From positions 248,001-312,000 of the forward strand of contig JAWWNJ010000114.1 of assembly GCA_037176885.1 (NCBI GenBank): a stretch of DNA of 64,000 nucleotides, given 5' to 3'. Position 1 is the first letter of the stretch. The number at the start of each line of letters is the position of its first letter. The notes under the pieces were generated by a model that was not told where the DNA came from, made no database searches, and saw only the letters and a list, made by a program, of their open reading frames with translations. This document shows positions 31,852 to 41,621 of the stretch, in pieces. Made by a program: the position numbers and the translations under genes. This stretch comes from Favolaschia claudopus (lineage: Eukaryota; Basidiomycota; Agaricomycetes; Agaricales; Mycenaceae).

Positions 31852-32061
31852 GCGAGTTTGCGATGCAGCCATTGGATGGCTAATGGCTACACAAAAGTCA
31901 AAATCCAGGCGCATTGACAAAGGCTAACCCTAGTCTCAGCATCCAAACTTCATTCCAGGCACCTCTCGTATAATTCGACAACAATTTTTTGGGCCATCAA
32001 AGTTCCCTAATCGGGAAATCGTTAGCCATTCAATGGCTCCAATGGCTCATCGCAAACCCTC
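31852..32061. mobile_element. TTTGCG-type MITE, copy 3 (210 bp)
   Basis: TIRs GCGAGTTTGCGA / GAGGGTTTGCGA, TA on both sides (31850-31851, 32062-32063). The interior aligns with copies 1 and 2 but is more diverged. Confidence 0.78.
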
Positions 32062-32346
32062 TATTATGCTTGTTGACCACTACTTCCGAGATATTCTCAA
32101 TGGAGAGCCTCATATCTCGAAATTTGCGCCCCCAAAAGTAACGGCTTGAATTGGAACTGACTGAAAGGCAGGGTGAAGGGCATCAAAACTTTCAAACTCC
32201 GAGGCGACTCGTACTCGCTTCTACGGCTCAGATCTAGACTACCCATAAAGGTCCGGCCAGAGAAAAGGTCCCGAAGAGACGACACCAGTGACCAGAATAG
32301 TGCAGGCAGCCAGGTAATCTTTTATTCTCGTGGATGGTAAAGAATT
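32062..32346. other. Unassigned, possible exon remnant
   Basis: On the minus strand a stretch encodes SPRSLKVLMPF (about 32180-32215), echoing FPRSLKVFGAS of the adjacent frame at 32347-32853. This may be a duplicated exon fragment. Too weak to call. Confidence 0.3.
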
Positions 32347-32853
32347 CTATTCTCTAAACAGGCCGAAAACAACGAAAATATTGATCTTTTTACGGATAAC
32401 CCTCCAGCGAACCATCATAGCGGTATATTCCATCAAGGAGCCATAGGGTCCAACCGAGGCACCAAAGACTTTCAGGCTTCGAGGAAAACTTTCAACTGCT
32501 TTCTTGCCGGCTGATGAATCTAAGGCCGATGCTGCGTCTGTAAACACATTTCCAGCGTCGCACACACCTTCCATGCTTGCCGACTCAGACGACGATGATT
32601 TGGTTGATCCAATGTCTCGGGAAGGTGAAATTATACCTCCAGCGTTGGACGCGGCTTTGACAGAAAGGCGGTGAGGAGTGTTGGATGGTTTGGTTGGTGT
32701 AGCTGCACGAGAGGTCGAAGACGAGAGCACGGAGACACGACGCGACGTGCGACGCGTGCTGGGCGTGGCTAGCGGCGTCGAGGGGACGCGTCGCGTGGGG
32801 CGAAAACGAGGAGTGGCAGGGGCAAGGGCGGGCAAGGCCTCCGGCACAGGCAT
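32347..32853 (-). CDS. Hypothetical basic Ser/Thr/Pro-rich protein, first exon or fragment
   Basis: Open frame from an ATG at 32853 (MPVPEALPALAPATPRFRPT). The N-terminal 60 residues are rich in Arg, Thr, Pro and Ser (RRVPSTPLATPSTRRTSRRV), of the type found in disordered, DNA-associated proteins. Next come HRLSVKAASNAGGIISPSRD, a serine run (STKSSSSESASME) and SLKVFGASVGPYGSLMEYT. The last 20 codons look non-coding, so an exon probably ends near 32405. No catalytic motif is seen. I recall similar sequences from Ceratobasidium-like fungi but cannot verify this. It lies isolated between MITEs. Confidence 0.45.
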   Translation of the reverse strand: MPVPEALPALAPATPRFRPTRRVPSTPLATPSTRRTSRRVSVLSSSTSRAATPTKPSNTPHRLSVKAASNAGGIISPSRDIGSTKSSSSESASMEGVCDAGNVFTDAASALDSSAGKKAVESFPRSLKVFGASVGPYGSLMEYTAMMVRWRVIRKKINIFVVFGLFRE

Positions 32854-33287
32854 GGTTCGAGTCCGACGCAAATGTCAACAGGAATTCGGCTCAGGTTTCA
32901 AACTCAAATGAAGCGCAGCTTCAGCAATTTGACCATTTCAAAAAACAACCTCGATCTGAATTCCAGCGTCGTTCAGCTGGCCAAAGAAAGAGAAGGGAGA
33001 GGGAAGCAAAGGAGAATTCAACCAAAGGCTCCTTGACAAACACGAACCCGTAGAGTATGTCCAGCCCCACGTCGTTCTGTCGCTCACGTGAACTCGCCGC
33101 CAAAATTGTTGTTGGATATCAAAGAATACGACAGTCAACAGTCGCGAGCGCAGAAGCTGAGACGGAAAGTAGAACAGGGTGAACGGAGGTCGAAAGCATT
33201 CCCGCATTGTGGTATGTTGTACTTCAGTCATATATTGTATCATGATGGGGAGATTTGTCTCCTTCAACAGATCACAGTCGGGTGTTA
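32854..33287. other. Unassigned
   Basis: Upstream flank of the hypothetical exon. No clear promoter element or repeat. The right end is the TA target of the next MITE. Confidence 0.3.
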
Positions 33288-33634
33288 CAGTGGCGGCAAA
33301 ATCTGATGTCACCCCCAAAAAAGGAAATTTTTATCAAACCATCGCCGTCTGGGGGCGACAAGGGCACAGATCCATTGGCACGGCAAATACACTGCCTGTG
33401 GAAGCAAGATTGAGAAAGATAGGTACATTCATTGAGGAGGACTGGGCCAAAGATGGTTGGAAAGTCTTGCCCAAAAAGTGTCAATTTTTGAGGTATCCTA
33501 AGATGAAAAGGGATGCATGTGTTTTAAATCTATGTCTTGAATGCACTGTGAAAGGTCCGACCACAGAAAAGAAAACGAGTTGAATTGATGAGAATTTCGT
33601 TTTTTGGGGGTGACATCAGATTTTGCCGCCACTG
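33288..33634. mobile_element. CAGTGGCGGC MITE (347 bp)
   Basis: TIRs of about 36 bp, CAGTGGCGGCAAAATCTGAT then GTCACCCCCAAAAAA. Flanked by TA (33286-33287, 33635-33636). The end motif CAGTGGYGGCAAA is shared with the foldback at 21359-22042. An open stretch inside (EEDWAKDGWKVLPKK) has no recognisable transposase motif. Confidence 0.83.
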
Positions 33635-33754
33635 TAGACGAAGCACTTGATCATGAATGGAAGCTCAATCAACCACGACGCGAAGATCGACATCGAGAAA
33701 GTCAACGCAGTAAGTTCCTGAGATATGAAGGGGAACTTCGTAGCGGGATGTATA

Positions 33755-34629
33755 CTCGGTGTTACAAAAAGTGACCGACAATGTGCCATTTTAGGCCGAA
33801 TCGTGTAGTATTTCGTTGAGTCAAGCACATAGGAATGTTCATTGGGATGATCTGTACCAATTTGCATGGCAGTTTGTGAGAAACGACGCCGCGAATCTCT
33901 CGCACCAGTCGGTTCAATCTGACAGCTAACATTTTGCCTTATTTAGAAGGAACCATTTGGCTCTCGCTTTGTTGGCACAGGAAACACAGATTTAAGTATT
34001 CTCTATTGTATTTTATACACCATTTTATTGTTTGACCAACCTTGGTCTGCGTGAACCATGTCATTGGGGCTTTTTTGAGCGTCTGAATTCCACCACTCAG
34101 ATTTGATTCAGTTTCAAGCTGGGTATCAGCTCGTTTTGCTACAAAAAGATGGAACTAATGTGAAAATTCCAGCAGCTCTCTTGCTCTCTGTGTCAATCAA
34201 GTAACCAGGAGTTATTCAGCGACATATATCTACCCTCCTCATTAACCGGGATCAACAACAAGGACAAATTGGAGGTGAAATATGCGCGACCTGTTTTCAC
34301 ACTATTTTGAGGCCGTTTTCGCAAAGTATTTTGTATGACTGAATGGGATAGTGTCGGCTTTATCAAATGCAAGTTGGAAATCCGGTGCGTTGATCAGATA
34401 TTGTGGATATCTTTCGAGTTTTTGTGTGGTTTGTGCCAGCTGCATGCAAAATAGTATGACGTTCAGTTTCTTGACAAGCCTCAGGAGCCTCAGACAAGGA
34501 ATGTCACGGATCTTTTTATGTATGCTGTAGAGAATTGTCAGGGGTATACTTGAAGCGCGACACTTCCAAAAAATATCACGTGGCCGTGAAGGAGTGACCA
34601 AATTATCGGTTACTTTTTGTAACACCGAG
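33755..34629. mobile_element. CTCGG-family element, 875 bp
   Basis: TIRs CTCGGTGTTACAAAAAGTRA then CCGA. Flanked by TA (33753-33754, 34630-34631). No transposase frame. Confidence 0.8.
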
Positions 34630-34640
34630 TAGTCAGGAAG

Positions 34641-35134
34641 CAGTGTTGGAATTAAGGGTTAACCCTTAAGTTGTTAAGCCTTAATTTGCCCTTAAGTTCA
34701 GGCCTTAGCTTCAATTGTCGACGGTCTTAAGCCTTAATTAAGGGTTAATGATCGATTATGTAACATTTCTTCGCGCCATTATCTCACCAGTTGAACCAAC
34801 TTGAGCTGAGAAGGCTCTAAAGAGCCTTTTGGTTTGCGAGGAAACAAATGTAAATATACAAAACAGTCTCAATTTATTTGATGTTCCTTGGTTGAAATTT
34901 TAGTGATGAATGATTTGAGGCCCAGAGTGTGAATGAAGGTCCCCGGGAAGTTTCAGGGAATCTGAGAGGGAAAGACTTGCATTTTGTACACCTGGAGGCG
35001 GTCCTGGCTAGCGCAGAAAAAATTTAATCAGCCCTTAACTTGACCCTTAATTTGCCCTTATTATTAAGCCCTAGTTAAGGTTAAGGTCTTAGCTCCAAAT
35101 TTTACCCTTATTAACCCCTTAAATTCCAACACTG
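34641..35134. mobile_element. hAT-type MITE (494 bp)
   Basis: TIRs CAGTGTTGGAATT at both ends, with a perfect 8-bp target duplication TCAGGAAG (34633-34640 and 35135-35142). Subterminal regions are packed with TTAAGGG/CCCTTAA repeats. It inserted 9 bp outside the CTCGG element. Confidence 0.88.
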
Positions 35135-35204
35135 TCAGGAAGTACACCGAATTCCATGGCGAAGCATGGGCTCACTGCTAGTTGAGGAATGACGAAAAGG
35201 GTGT

Positions 35205-35805
35205 GAGTGGGACTCGGGAAAAGCTCGGAAAAAGCCCTACAGTGGGACTCGGAAACTCGGATGAGGAGATTTGAGCTTCAACAGTGGAACTCGGCATTCC
35301 GGCACATGAGTACATTTGATTTGAATCAATAGCACGAAATTAACTTGAAAATACGGCCCCGACGCTTTAAAATAATCCCTAGCTCCACGCAGTGGGCCTC
35401 CGCGGCGAGCGGTAGCACCACGCAGTGGGCCCAGCGGCGAGCAAAAGCCCCACGCAGTGGGCCTAGCGGCGAGCGTCAAGGGGGGTCCGCGGGGGTCTCC
35501 CCCGCGCTACATGAATGAAATTCTGAGTATAAACAGCAAAATAAAACGAAAATACCGAGTTAAACTTCTCAGAAATGCCGTCAGGCTAAAGGAGGGGGGT
35601 CTGGGGGGAACAATGTTCCCCCCAGTAATTATTTTAGCCCTGAAATAACTCAGAAACACTTGGAAAAACTATTGCGGCTCAAAATGCCGAATTTTGATGG
35701 ATCGATCAAATAATGATCGCCAGCTGATAGCACTGATGCGAGAGACATCAACAGTGGGACTCGCTTAAATAGCCGAGTCCCACTCCCACTGTTCTTGTAT
35801 ATACT
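35205..35805. mobile_element. GTGGGACTCGG inverted-repeat element with GC-rich tandem core
   Basis: GTGGGACTCGG recurs near the left end (35209, 35241, variant 35284) and, inverted, near the right end (35752-35795). Inside lies a tandem block of three units CCACGCAGTGGGCC..GCGGCGAGC (35391-35477), then the hairpins GCGGGGGTCTCCCCCGC (35488) and CTGGGGGGAACA / TGTTCCCCCCAG (35607-35631, 12-bp perfect stem). Boundaries are approximate and no target duplication was identified. Confidence 0.55.
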
Positions 35806-35829
35806 CTCCTGCTAGTTCGCACTGAAGCA

Positions 35830-36359
35830 AGCTTACCCTCCTATGTGGAAGTGTCATGTTCGGTATACAGTGCCAAGCATCACATCACGGTTCCTTTTTT
35901 GGCAGGGAACGGCATCAAAAGTTAAACTCGATACTACATTATGCCGTCATCACCATTCGACTTCGAAACAGTGTAGAACATCTATATGGATGTGTAGCAA
36001 CCCATCTTGTGCTTTGCAAGGCAATTGAACAAGTTTTTGTGTTTTCACCTCCGAAAAAGTGAAACAAACCCTAATGATGGTTGATGCCATCATCAAAATT
36101 GCCATATCGGTTAGGGTTAAGATCACGTGCTTCTCGGACTTTGCCGTGCCAGCCTTGGGCGGATCACCCAGGTAAGTCAGAACAGACTCGGCTACCACTT
36201 TTTCATGGTTTCTGCATGGCAACTGAACATATCTGGCCTCAATCCATCCAAAATCAGAGCCAAAATGATGATTTTACTTTTTTCAGACCCGAAAAAAGTG
36301 AAACACCGTGGGAAAAAGTGAGTTCAGACGCGTCTTGACTTGACGCGACGCGTACTTAC
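35830..36359. other. Unassigned
   Basis: CCGAAAAAGTGAAACA (36052) and CCGAAAAAAGTGAAACA (36288) form a direct repeat. An exon-like junction CACCCAGGTAAGT lies at 36167. No gene is called. Confidence 0.35.
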
Positions 36360-36657
36360 GGTATTGGCAGCTGCCAAAGAAGGCTTCCAGATCAGTGGCT
36401 ATACTTAGCAGCTTCTCATCTTCCCACCAGCACGAAATTTCTGTCTCAAGAGCACAGATGTTGTACTTTGTGGGTCCCAAGAACAATGTTTGATTGCTAG
36501 TAAATACAAGACCGATCGTCGATGTCACAGAGGAGAGGGTGGCCGGAGGGCCGATCGCAAACTTGATGATTGCGTGCCCCGGGGCACGCAGATCAATCAG
36601 CACGTGATCTGACAGGCCAAACGTAAGGTACCCCACGACTACAAGTACAAAGCTCAC
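36360..36657 (-). CDS. Possible exon of an unidentified gene
   Basis: Open on the minus strand from an ATG at 36657 (MSFVLVVVGYLTFGL) to a good splice donor CGGTAAGTACG near 36355. It encodes a hydrophobic start that could be a signal anchor, then LDHVLIDLRAPGH-like residues and LGPTKYNICALETEISCWWEDEKLL. No downstream exon could be assigned. It could instead be the divergent 5' neighbour of the NACHT gene (36786). Confidence 0.28.
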
Positions 36658-36785
36658 ACGTAGCGCTCACGTGAGGGAAAGACACCATGTCGGACACCAA
36701 CTCGCTCTACATCCAAGGCCAGAGTGAGCAGGCTCACTCTACCTTGACATCAGGAGTTTGCTAACTTTGCGATAGTTGAGTCCAG

Positions 36786-38545
36786 TTATCTCCGAAAGTT
36801 GAGACCCGCGCATTACGATGAAGAGTTGCGCGACGGATGCCTCCAAGGCACACGCAAAGACACGGTAACGGAAATCACTGCGCGGCTCGCCTCACGCTCT
36901 GAAACCAGCAACATCATCTGGCTTTATGGCGTAGCTGGCTGTGGTAAGAGCGCTCTAGCTAGTACCGTGGCGCAGTTCTTTCGAAATCTCCATCAACTCG
37001 GATCCTTTGTCTTCTTCAAGCGCGACGATGCAAGCAACAGCGATGTCGTTGGCGTCGTACACCACATCGCGCACAGGATTGCCGAGTCTAACACCCATGT
37101 TAGAAAGGCTCTCTGCGATGCCCTGGCCGCTGATGCCACGCTGACCGATGCCGACTACCGGACGCAGTTTCAAAAATTGCTGGTTGAACCACTTACGGCC
37201 GCAGCCCCATACATTTGCGGGCCTGTTGTGATAGTCATCGATGCTTTGGATGAATACCTGCATCCCCCCTCCCGCAAGGCTCTGATTTCATTGATTGCTA
37301 GTGACATGGCAAAACTGCCCCCCCCCTTCCGTCTCCTCGTCACCAGTCGGCCTGACATGGACATTGTCCGTGCATTCCGCTCCGGGCCACACATCGCTTC
37401 ACAACAGGTCGAAATTGGCACGGAAGATGCCACAAAGGATATTCTGCTTTACCTGCGTCAACGCATAGATACCCGTTGTCGTGATAGGCAAGTCGCAAAG
37501 TCCGACTGGCCTGCAGAAGGCGACATACAGCTTCTGGCAGCTTACACCGGGGGTCTCTTCGTCTGGGCTTCTACAGCATATAAATTCATGCTGGAACTCG
37601 ATCGCCCAAGCATGAACCAAATACTGGAGGCAGAAAAAACCATTTCCAAAAATCTTGACCCGATGTACAGCCTTGCACTCGATCATGCCGGTGACTGGAC
37701 ATACACAGATTTCGCTTTACCAGCACTATCAGTGCTGGCATCTGTGGTGCTCATCAAGGAGCCATTGACAGAAGAAGTAATGACGGCCCTTCTGAACGAC
37801 CGTGCAGTGCGTCAAGTGTTGGACTGCCTTGGTTGCGTTCTTCAATGGGGCCCCAGCACTCCCGTTCGGGCCCTTCATCCCTCTTTTTGCGATTATCTCA
37901 CAGATCCAAAACGGTCAGGGGCCAGACCATGGTTCCTTGACGCGAAAATTCAAAGCCAATTCCTTACCACCAGATGCTTGCAACTCCTGACAAGCAAGCT
38001 TCGTTTCAACATCTGTGACTTGTCGGCCTCCCACGTCAAGAACTCCGATATTTTTGATCTGGCAGACCGTATACGACAGGACATCCCTGATGACCTCGCG
38101 TATGCTGCGCAACATTGGGCATATCATCTCTGTGCTGTTGACTCCTCGGACGAAGTCCTTTTTGAATTGGACAAATTTTTCCAAAATAGTTTCTTGCATT
38201 GGTTGGAAGTACTCAGTCTCCTTGGCCATGTTGGTGGGGCTAGTGAGGCAATGGCAGCTGCAGAGAAGTTTGCGCAGGTATGCTGGCAAGATCATATCGG
38301 ATTCCCACTGAATTTCGCAGGGAAAGAACCCCCACCTTGCGACTTTCTTGCAGAATGGCATCAAGCTCATTGGTATACATGCTCCTGCCATCGCAGAGAG
38401 CATGCCACAGGTTTATGTTTCCGCCTTGGCCACTGATCCGCGCCGTTCAGGTATTATGGCGAAGTACATGATGCAGTTCCAGTTCGATGTCCCACTAGCG
38501 CAAAAATGGTCGATCCTTCTCAAGGCACCTGTCGCGGAGATCTGA
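36786..38545 (+). CDS. NACHT-domain NTPase (STAND/NLR-like) without WD40 repeats
   Basis: Signal-transducing P-loop NTPase of the fungal NLR-like group (NACHT), often linked to heterokaryon incompatibility or self-recognition. Counting from 36799: KLRPAHYD-type entry, Walker A GVAGCGKS at residues 44-51, Walker B VIVIDALDEY at 144-153, and sensor segment FRLLVTSRP near 180. A helical region follows with LHPSFCDYL and the AAQHWAYHL motif common to fungal NACHT-WD40 proteins. An intron (GTATGC..TTGCAG, 38278-38353) joins in frame to the linker HAPAIAESMPQVYVSALA and a stop at 38545, where WD40 repeats normally begin. The frame has no ATG at its start. A branch site GCTAAC and acceptor CAG at 36785 suggest an upstream exon that I could not place. 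Confidence 0.75.
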
Positions 38546-38587
38546 GAGAGTAATATATTCGTCGCAATATCATTGCTCGTATAACAT

Positions 38588-38826
38588 TCACGGTTCTTGC
38601 GTTGATGATCGTTGGTTGGGTGTTGGTCGCCATACAGTTGCCTCAGACCACTGAATTATTTCAAGCTGTTTTACTTCTTTGATTGACATGGGTATAGGCT
38701 CATTTTGAAGCGAAGGAGCAGAGTTCAGTCCTGGCATGATTGTCCATTTCCGGTCGTCAGCGTCAGCACGCCTCTCCATGCCAAAACACCAATCAACAAG
38801 TGGTGGCATTGTCTTGAGAGCCAAGA
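38588..38826 (-). CDS. C-terminal fragment of a hypothetical protein
   Basis: Convergent with the NACHT gene. The open stretch encodes LALKTMPPLVDWCFGMERRA, then DRKWTIMPGLNSAPSLQNEP, an EVKQLEIIQWSEA segment and a stop. The composition looks coding and charged, with no domain that I can name. There is no ATG at a plausible start, so it would be a last exon or a truncated remnant. Confidence 0.33.
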
Positions 38827-38879
38827 CCAGACCAGACGGGAGAGATTATAAGAAGCCAGAACTCCGTACTCGCCAGCGC

Positions 38880-39314
38880 CACATTTTGTTCATTGCTTCG
38901 TTCGTTTCGGCAATGGGACAGCCACATAGATGTGGGTGTGGGGAACACACAGCGGCGATGAGCCTTCGCCGCTGGCGCCCAGGTCGTGGGGTGATGGGAT
39001 GCGCGAGGATGAACCCATTGCCCCACTCTGTGGCTGCCTCTGTAAATGGAGGAAAGTTTTGAAGTTAACGAATAATCAGGCAAATTTAAAAATGAAGGGT
39101 AGGGCGGGCGGGAGAAGCAAAAGTGTCGTGAATGATGAGCTCTAGCGAGGCGAGAGAGGGTGAACGGGAAGTCGATGGTGGTGGTAGAAGAAGAGGAGAA
39201 GGTCACATCAGATCGTCATCGGCCCCTCTCTGCTGCATCACAAAACGGCACACTGTCTTCCCAGGCTCAGACAGTGTTTCTTTTTTGTTCATTGCTTCGT
39301 TCGTTTCGGCAATA
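38880..39314. other. Region with a host duplication (TTCATTGCTTCGTTCG)
   Basis: The 50-bp sequence TTGTTCATTGCTTCGTTCGT..GGGACAGCCACATAG occurs at 38887-38940 uninterrupted. It occurs again at 39285-39312 plus 39512-39540, split by the MITE at 39315-39509. No gene is called. Confidence 0.5.
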
Positions 39315-39509
39315 GAGACTTTGCGGAAGCCACCGGTGGCTATTTGTGGCTCTTCGTGTGCAATAGTTTTTTGAGCCTCCCGCTCGAGTTAGCCACCCTA
39401 GCATCCCGTGAATAGGTAGTATAAATAGTGGCTAATCCACCCAGAGGCTGTCATCCGGTCCCGAGAAAAATTAGCCACCAATAGCCACCAGTGGCTACCG
39501 CAAAGTCTC
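39315..39509. mobile_element. TTTGCG-related MITE, copy 4 (195 bp)
   Basis: TIRs GAGACTTTGCGGWAGCCACY, TA on both sides (39313-39314, 39510-39511). The GCCACTGGTGGCTATT subterminal repeat is analogous to GCCATTGAATGGCT in copies 1-3. The uninterrupted relative of its target at 38887 lacks TAA at the site, so the target is only approximately restored. Confidence 0.7.
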
Positions 39510-40539
39510 TAATGGGACAGCCACATAGATGTGGGTGTGGTGTTTTTGACGTGAATAGTACCCATATGCGCTAGAAGAGTGACACAAACAGCCAAATTGC
39601 CACCAAATTGTATCAATTTTGCGATCTCATAATGCATAATGCACTAAAAACTTGCCCCAAACCTTATGCATTAGGCAATATGAGAAAATGCATAAAACAC
39701 TAGTCTCGTGACCAGACTCTTATGCACCCTGTCATAAGAGTCTGTAACAATCAACGGCCACATAACCGTACCATGGCTCTATCAAAATTGATGGAGTTTT
39801 CCCACAATATGTGGACTTTACCTCCTCTCATTCTGCTTGATTCGACAGCGGAACTTGACAATATTTGGGCAGAGTCTACTGCTATAATGCAGTTAAAGTC
39901 TATCTTTTCTGCGTCAAATATCAGTGCTTTAAGAGGTTTGAGCATACTGCGTAATAAGGATGACTGTTACGTCCCAAAACGGGTCGAGAGCCTCAAGTAG
40001 CTCATCGCAGACTATTAGGTAGAGAATTTGGTAGAGCTAATCTTTTTGAGTTCCTGGGTGTCGAGAAACTTAGCCCTTTGCGCACTTTCAGCGAACTTTT
40101 GACAAGTTAGACCGTTTTGGGAAGTGCTGTCAGCAGAATTACGCACAGGCTGAATATTGTGCAGCTACGACCATGGTTATTGCAGTTTGCAAATATATTG
40201 GCACAGCCGCATTTTGATAGATTTTGAGGCGCTATAGTATATGATTTATTTCTCCCTCAGTTCTGGGTGGATTCCTGTGAGACCATAACCAAAATTCACC
40301 ATTTCGAGAGGCGCATCCAGCCATACCAAAATTATAGCGAAATACCCGTATCTAAAAATCTCAATATCCTCCAATAGCCGCTCGGCGCGTAGATTTACAC
40401 AGCGAATTCAGGGCGCTTTGAGACAAAGTTCAAGGTAAGAACTGTTCATATACCTACTAGCTACACACCTACCAAGTCTGAAACAAAACGGGCGCGGACG
40501 CGTCACAACTCTTTCTCTTTCTACGTCCATGGTGCCGGG

Positions 40540-40728
40540 ATGACCAAAGGCAAACCTATCTCTGAGAACCTACGATGGGCTATCGTGCGCATGCACACTC
40601 TGGGGATTCATGTAGAGAGGATTGCTCAGTATACCGACATCAGCAAACGCCAGGTCTATCGAGTTGTCAACTATTTTGTAACAACGGGAAATGTGCACAA
40701 ATTCTATGTCATTAAAAGGAAGAAGTGA
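40540..40728 (+). pseudogene. Tc1/mariner-type transposase HTH fragment
   Basis: 62 codons from ATG at 40540: MTKGKPISENLRWAIVRMHT, then GIHVERIAQYTDISKRQVYR and VVNYFVTTGNV, ending in a basic tail. This is the N-terminal helix-turn-helix (homeodomain-like) that binds the TIRs in Tc1/IS630-type transposases, as commonly seen in Agaricomycete genomes. The HTH recognition helix would be ISKRQVYRVV. The DDE catalytic domain is absent: the frame ends 18 bp before the foldback at 40746. It is therefore a captured or truncated first exon, unable to transpose anything, though a TIR-binding peptide is conceivable. Confidence 0.65.
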
Positions 40729-40745
40729 GCAAAACGAGGGGAAGT

Positions 40746-41550
40746 CACAGCCGCGTTTCCTCAATTTATCGGGCCGAGAAGTTAATTGTTAAGTTCTAAG
40801 TTTCTCATTTGGAATATGGGTCCCAAAAACCAGCTAAAATACAATTGATTTATTGTCGTCAAAAATGTAACTGGATAATATAACTTCTTGCCCCCTATCT
40901 AAGTCCAATAAATTCATTGTATCCTTACATGTTTCCTGAGCAAATAAATCAGAGACAATTCAAGGAGGAAAAGTCCCAGATAACTGAGACAATAAACTTT
41001 AGATTTAGAGTCCCCGGAAGCGCTTCAAGATATGTGGGGTTTTCTGTGTATAAGAAACTTGAAGTTTCTGCACTCATTTGAGTACCAGATAAATTGGAAT
41101 AAAAACTTAGGATTTCAGGCAACATTAAATGTATCTGCAGGCTCTGGCAGATACATTTACTGGCATCTAAAACTCTAAGTTTTCAGTCTGATTTCCTCGA
41201 CTTATAAGTGAGTCTAAAAACTTCAAGTTCCTTTCAAGTTCCTTGTACGTAGGAAACTCAACAAATTTGAAGCATTTTCGGGGACTCTAAATCTAACCTT
41301 TACTGTCTCGTTTATCTGGGACTTGTACTCTATAAATTGTGTATGGATCGTTTCCTTCCGAAAGCTATTAGGATACAATGAATTTATTGGACTCAGATAT
41401 GGGACAAGAAGTTATATTATCCAGTTACATTTTTGACGACAATAAATCAATTGTATTTTAGCTGGTTTTTGGGACCCATATTCCAAATGAGAAACTTAGA
41501 ACTTAACAATTAAACTTCTCGGCCCGATAAATTGAGGAAACGCGGCTGTG
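40746..41550. mobile_element. Foldback element, 805 bp, CACAG ends, 3-bp duplication
   Basis: Ends CACAGCCGCGTTTCCTCAAT on both strands, with arms of more than 200 bp (for example AATTGTTAAGTTCTAAGTTT and its complement, and AGATTTAGAGTCCCCGGAAG against TTCGGGGACTCTAAATCT). The 3-bp duplication is AGT (40743-40745, 41551-41553). The 3-bp target and CAC start suggest the CACTA-like class. Confidence 0.8.
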
Positions 41551-41621
41551 AGTAAAGTCCACATATTGTGGGAAAACTCCATCAATTTTGATAGAGCCAT
41601 TGGCCGTTGATTGTTCCAGAC

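Noticed and set aside
32347..32352. Natural stop codon of the Ser/Thr/Pro-rich frame
   Set aside because: The last ~20 codons (RKKINIFVVFGLF) look intronic, so the end at 32347 is probably not the real C-terminus.
33179..33583. 134-codon plus-strand frame as a gene
   Set aside because: It spans the left boundary of the CAGTGGCGGC MITE, and codons include the TIR. No motif is recognisable.
34641..35134. TTAAGGG/CCCTTAA runs as an interstitial telomere
   Set aside because: The runs are degenerate, in both orientations, and confined within a hAT MITE with an 8-bp duplication.
36799..36801. TTG at the beginning of the NACHT frame as a start codon
   Set aside because: A branch site and CAG acceptor precede the frame, so an upstream exon is more likely than a non-ATG start in a basidiomycete.
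38276..38436. Apparent frameshift and divergent tail of the NACHT protein (..CWQDHIGFPLNF)
   Set aside because: A GTATGC..TTGCAG intron (38278-38353) joins the two coding parts in frame, so no frameshift is needed.
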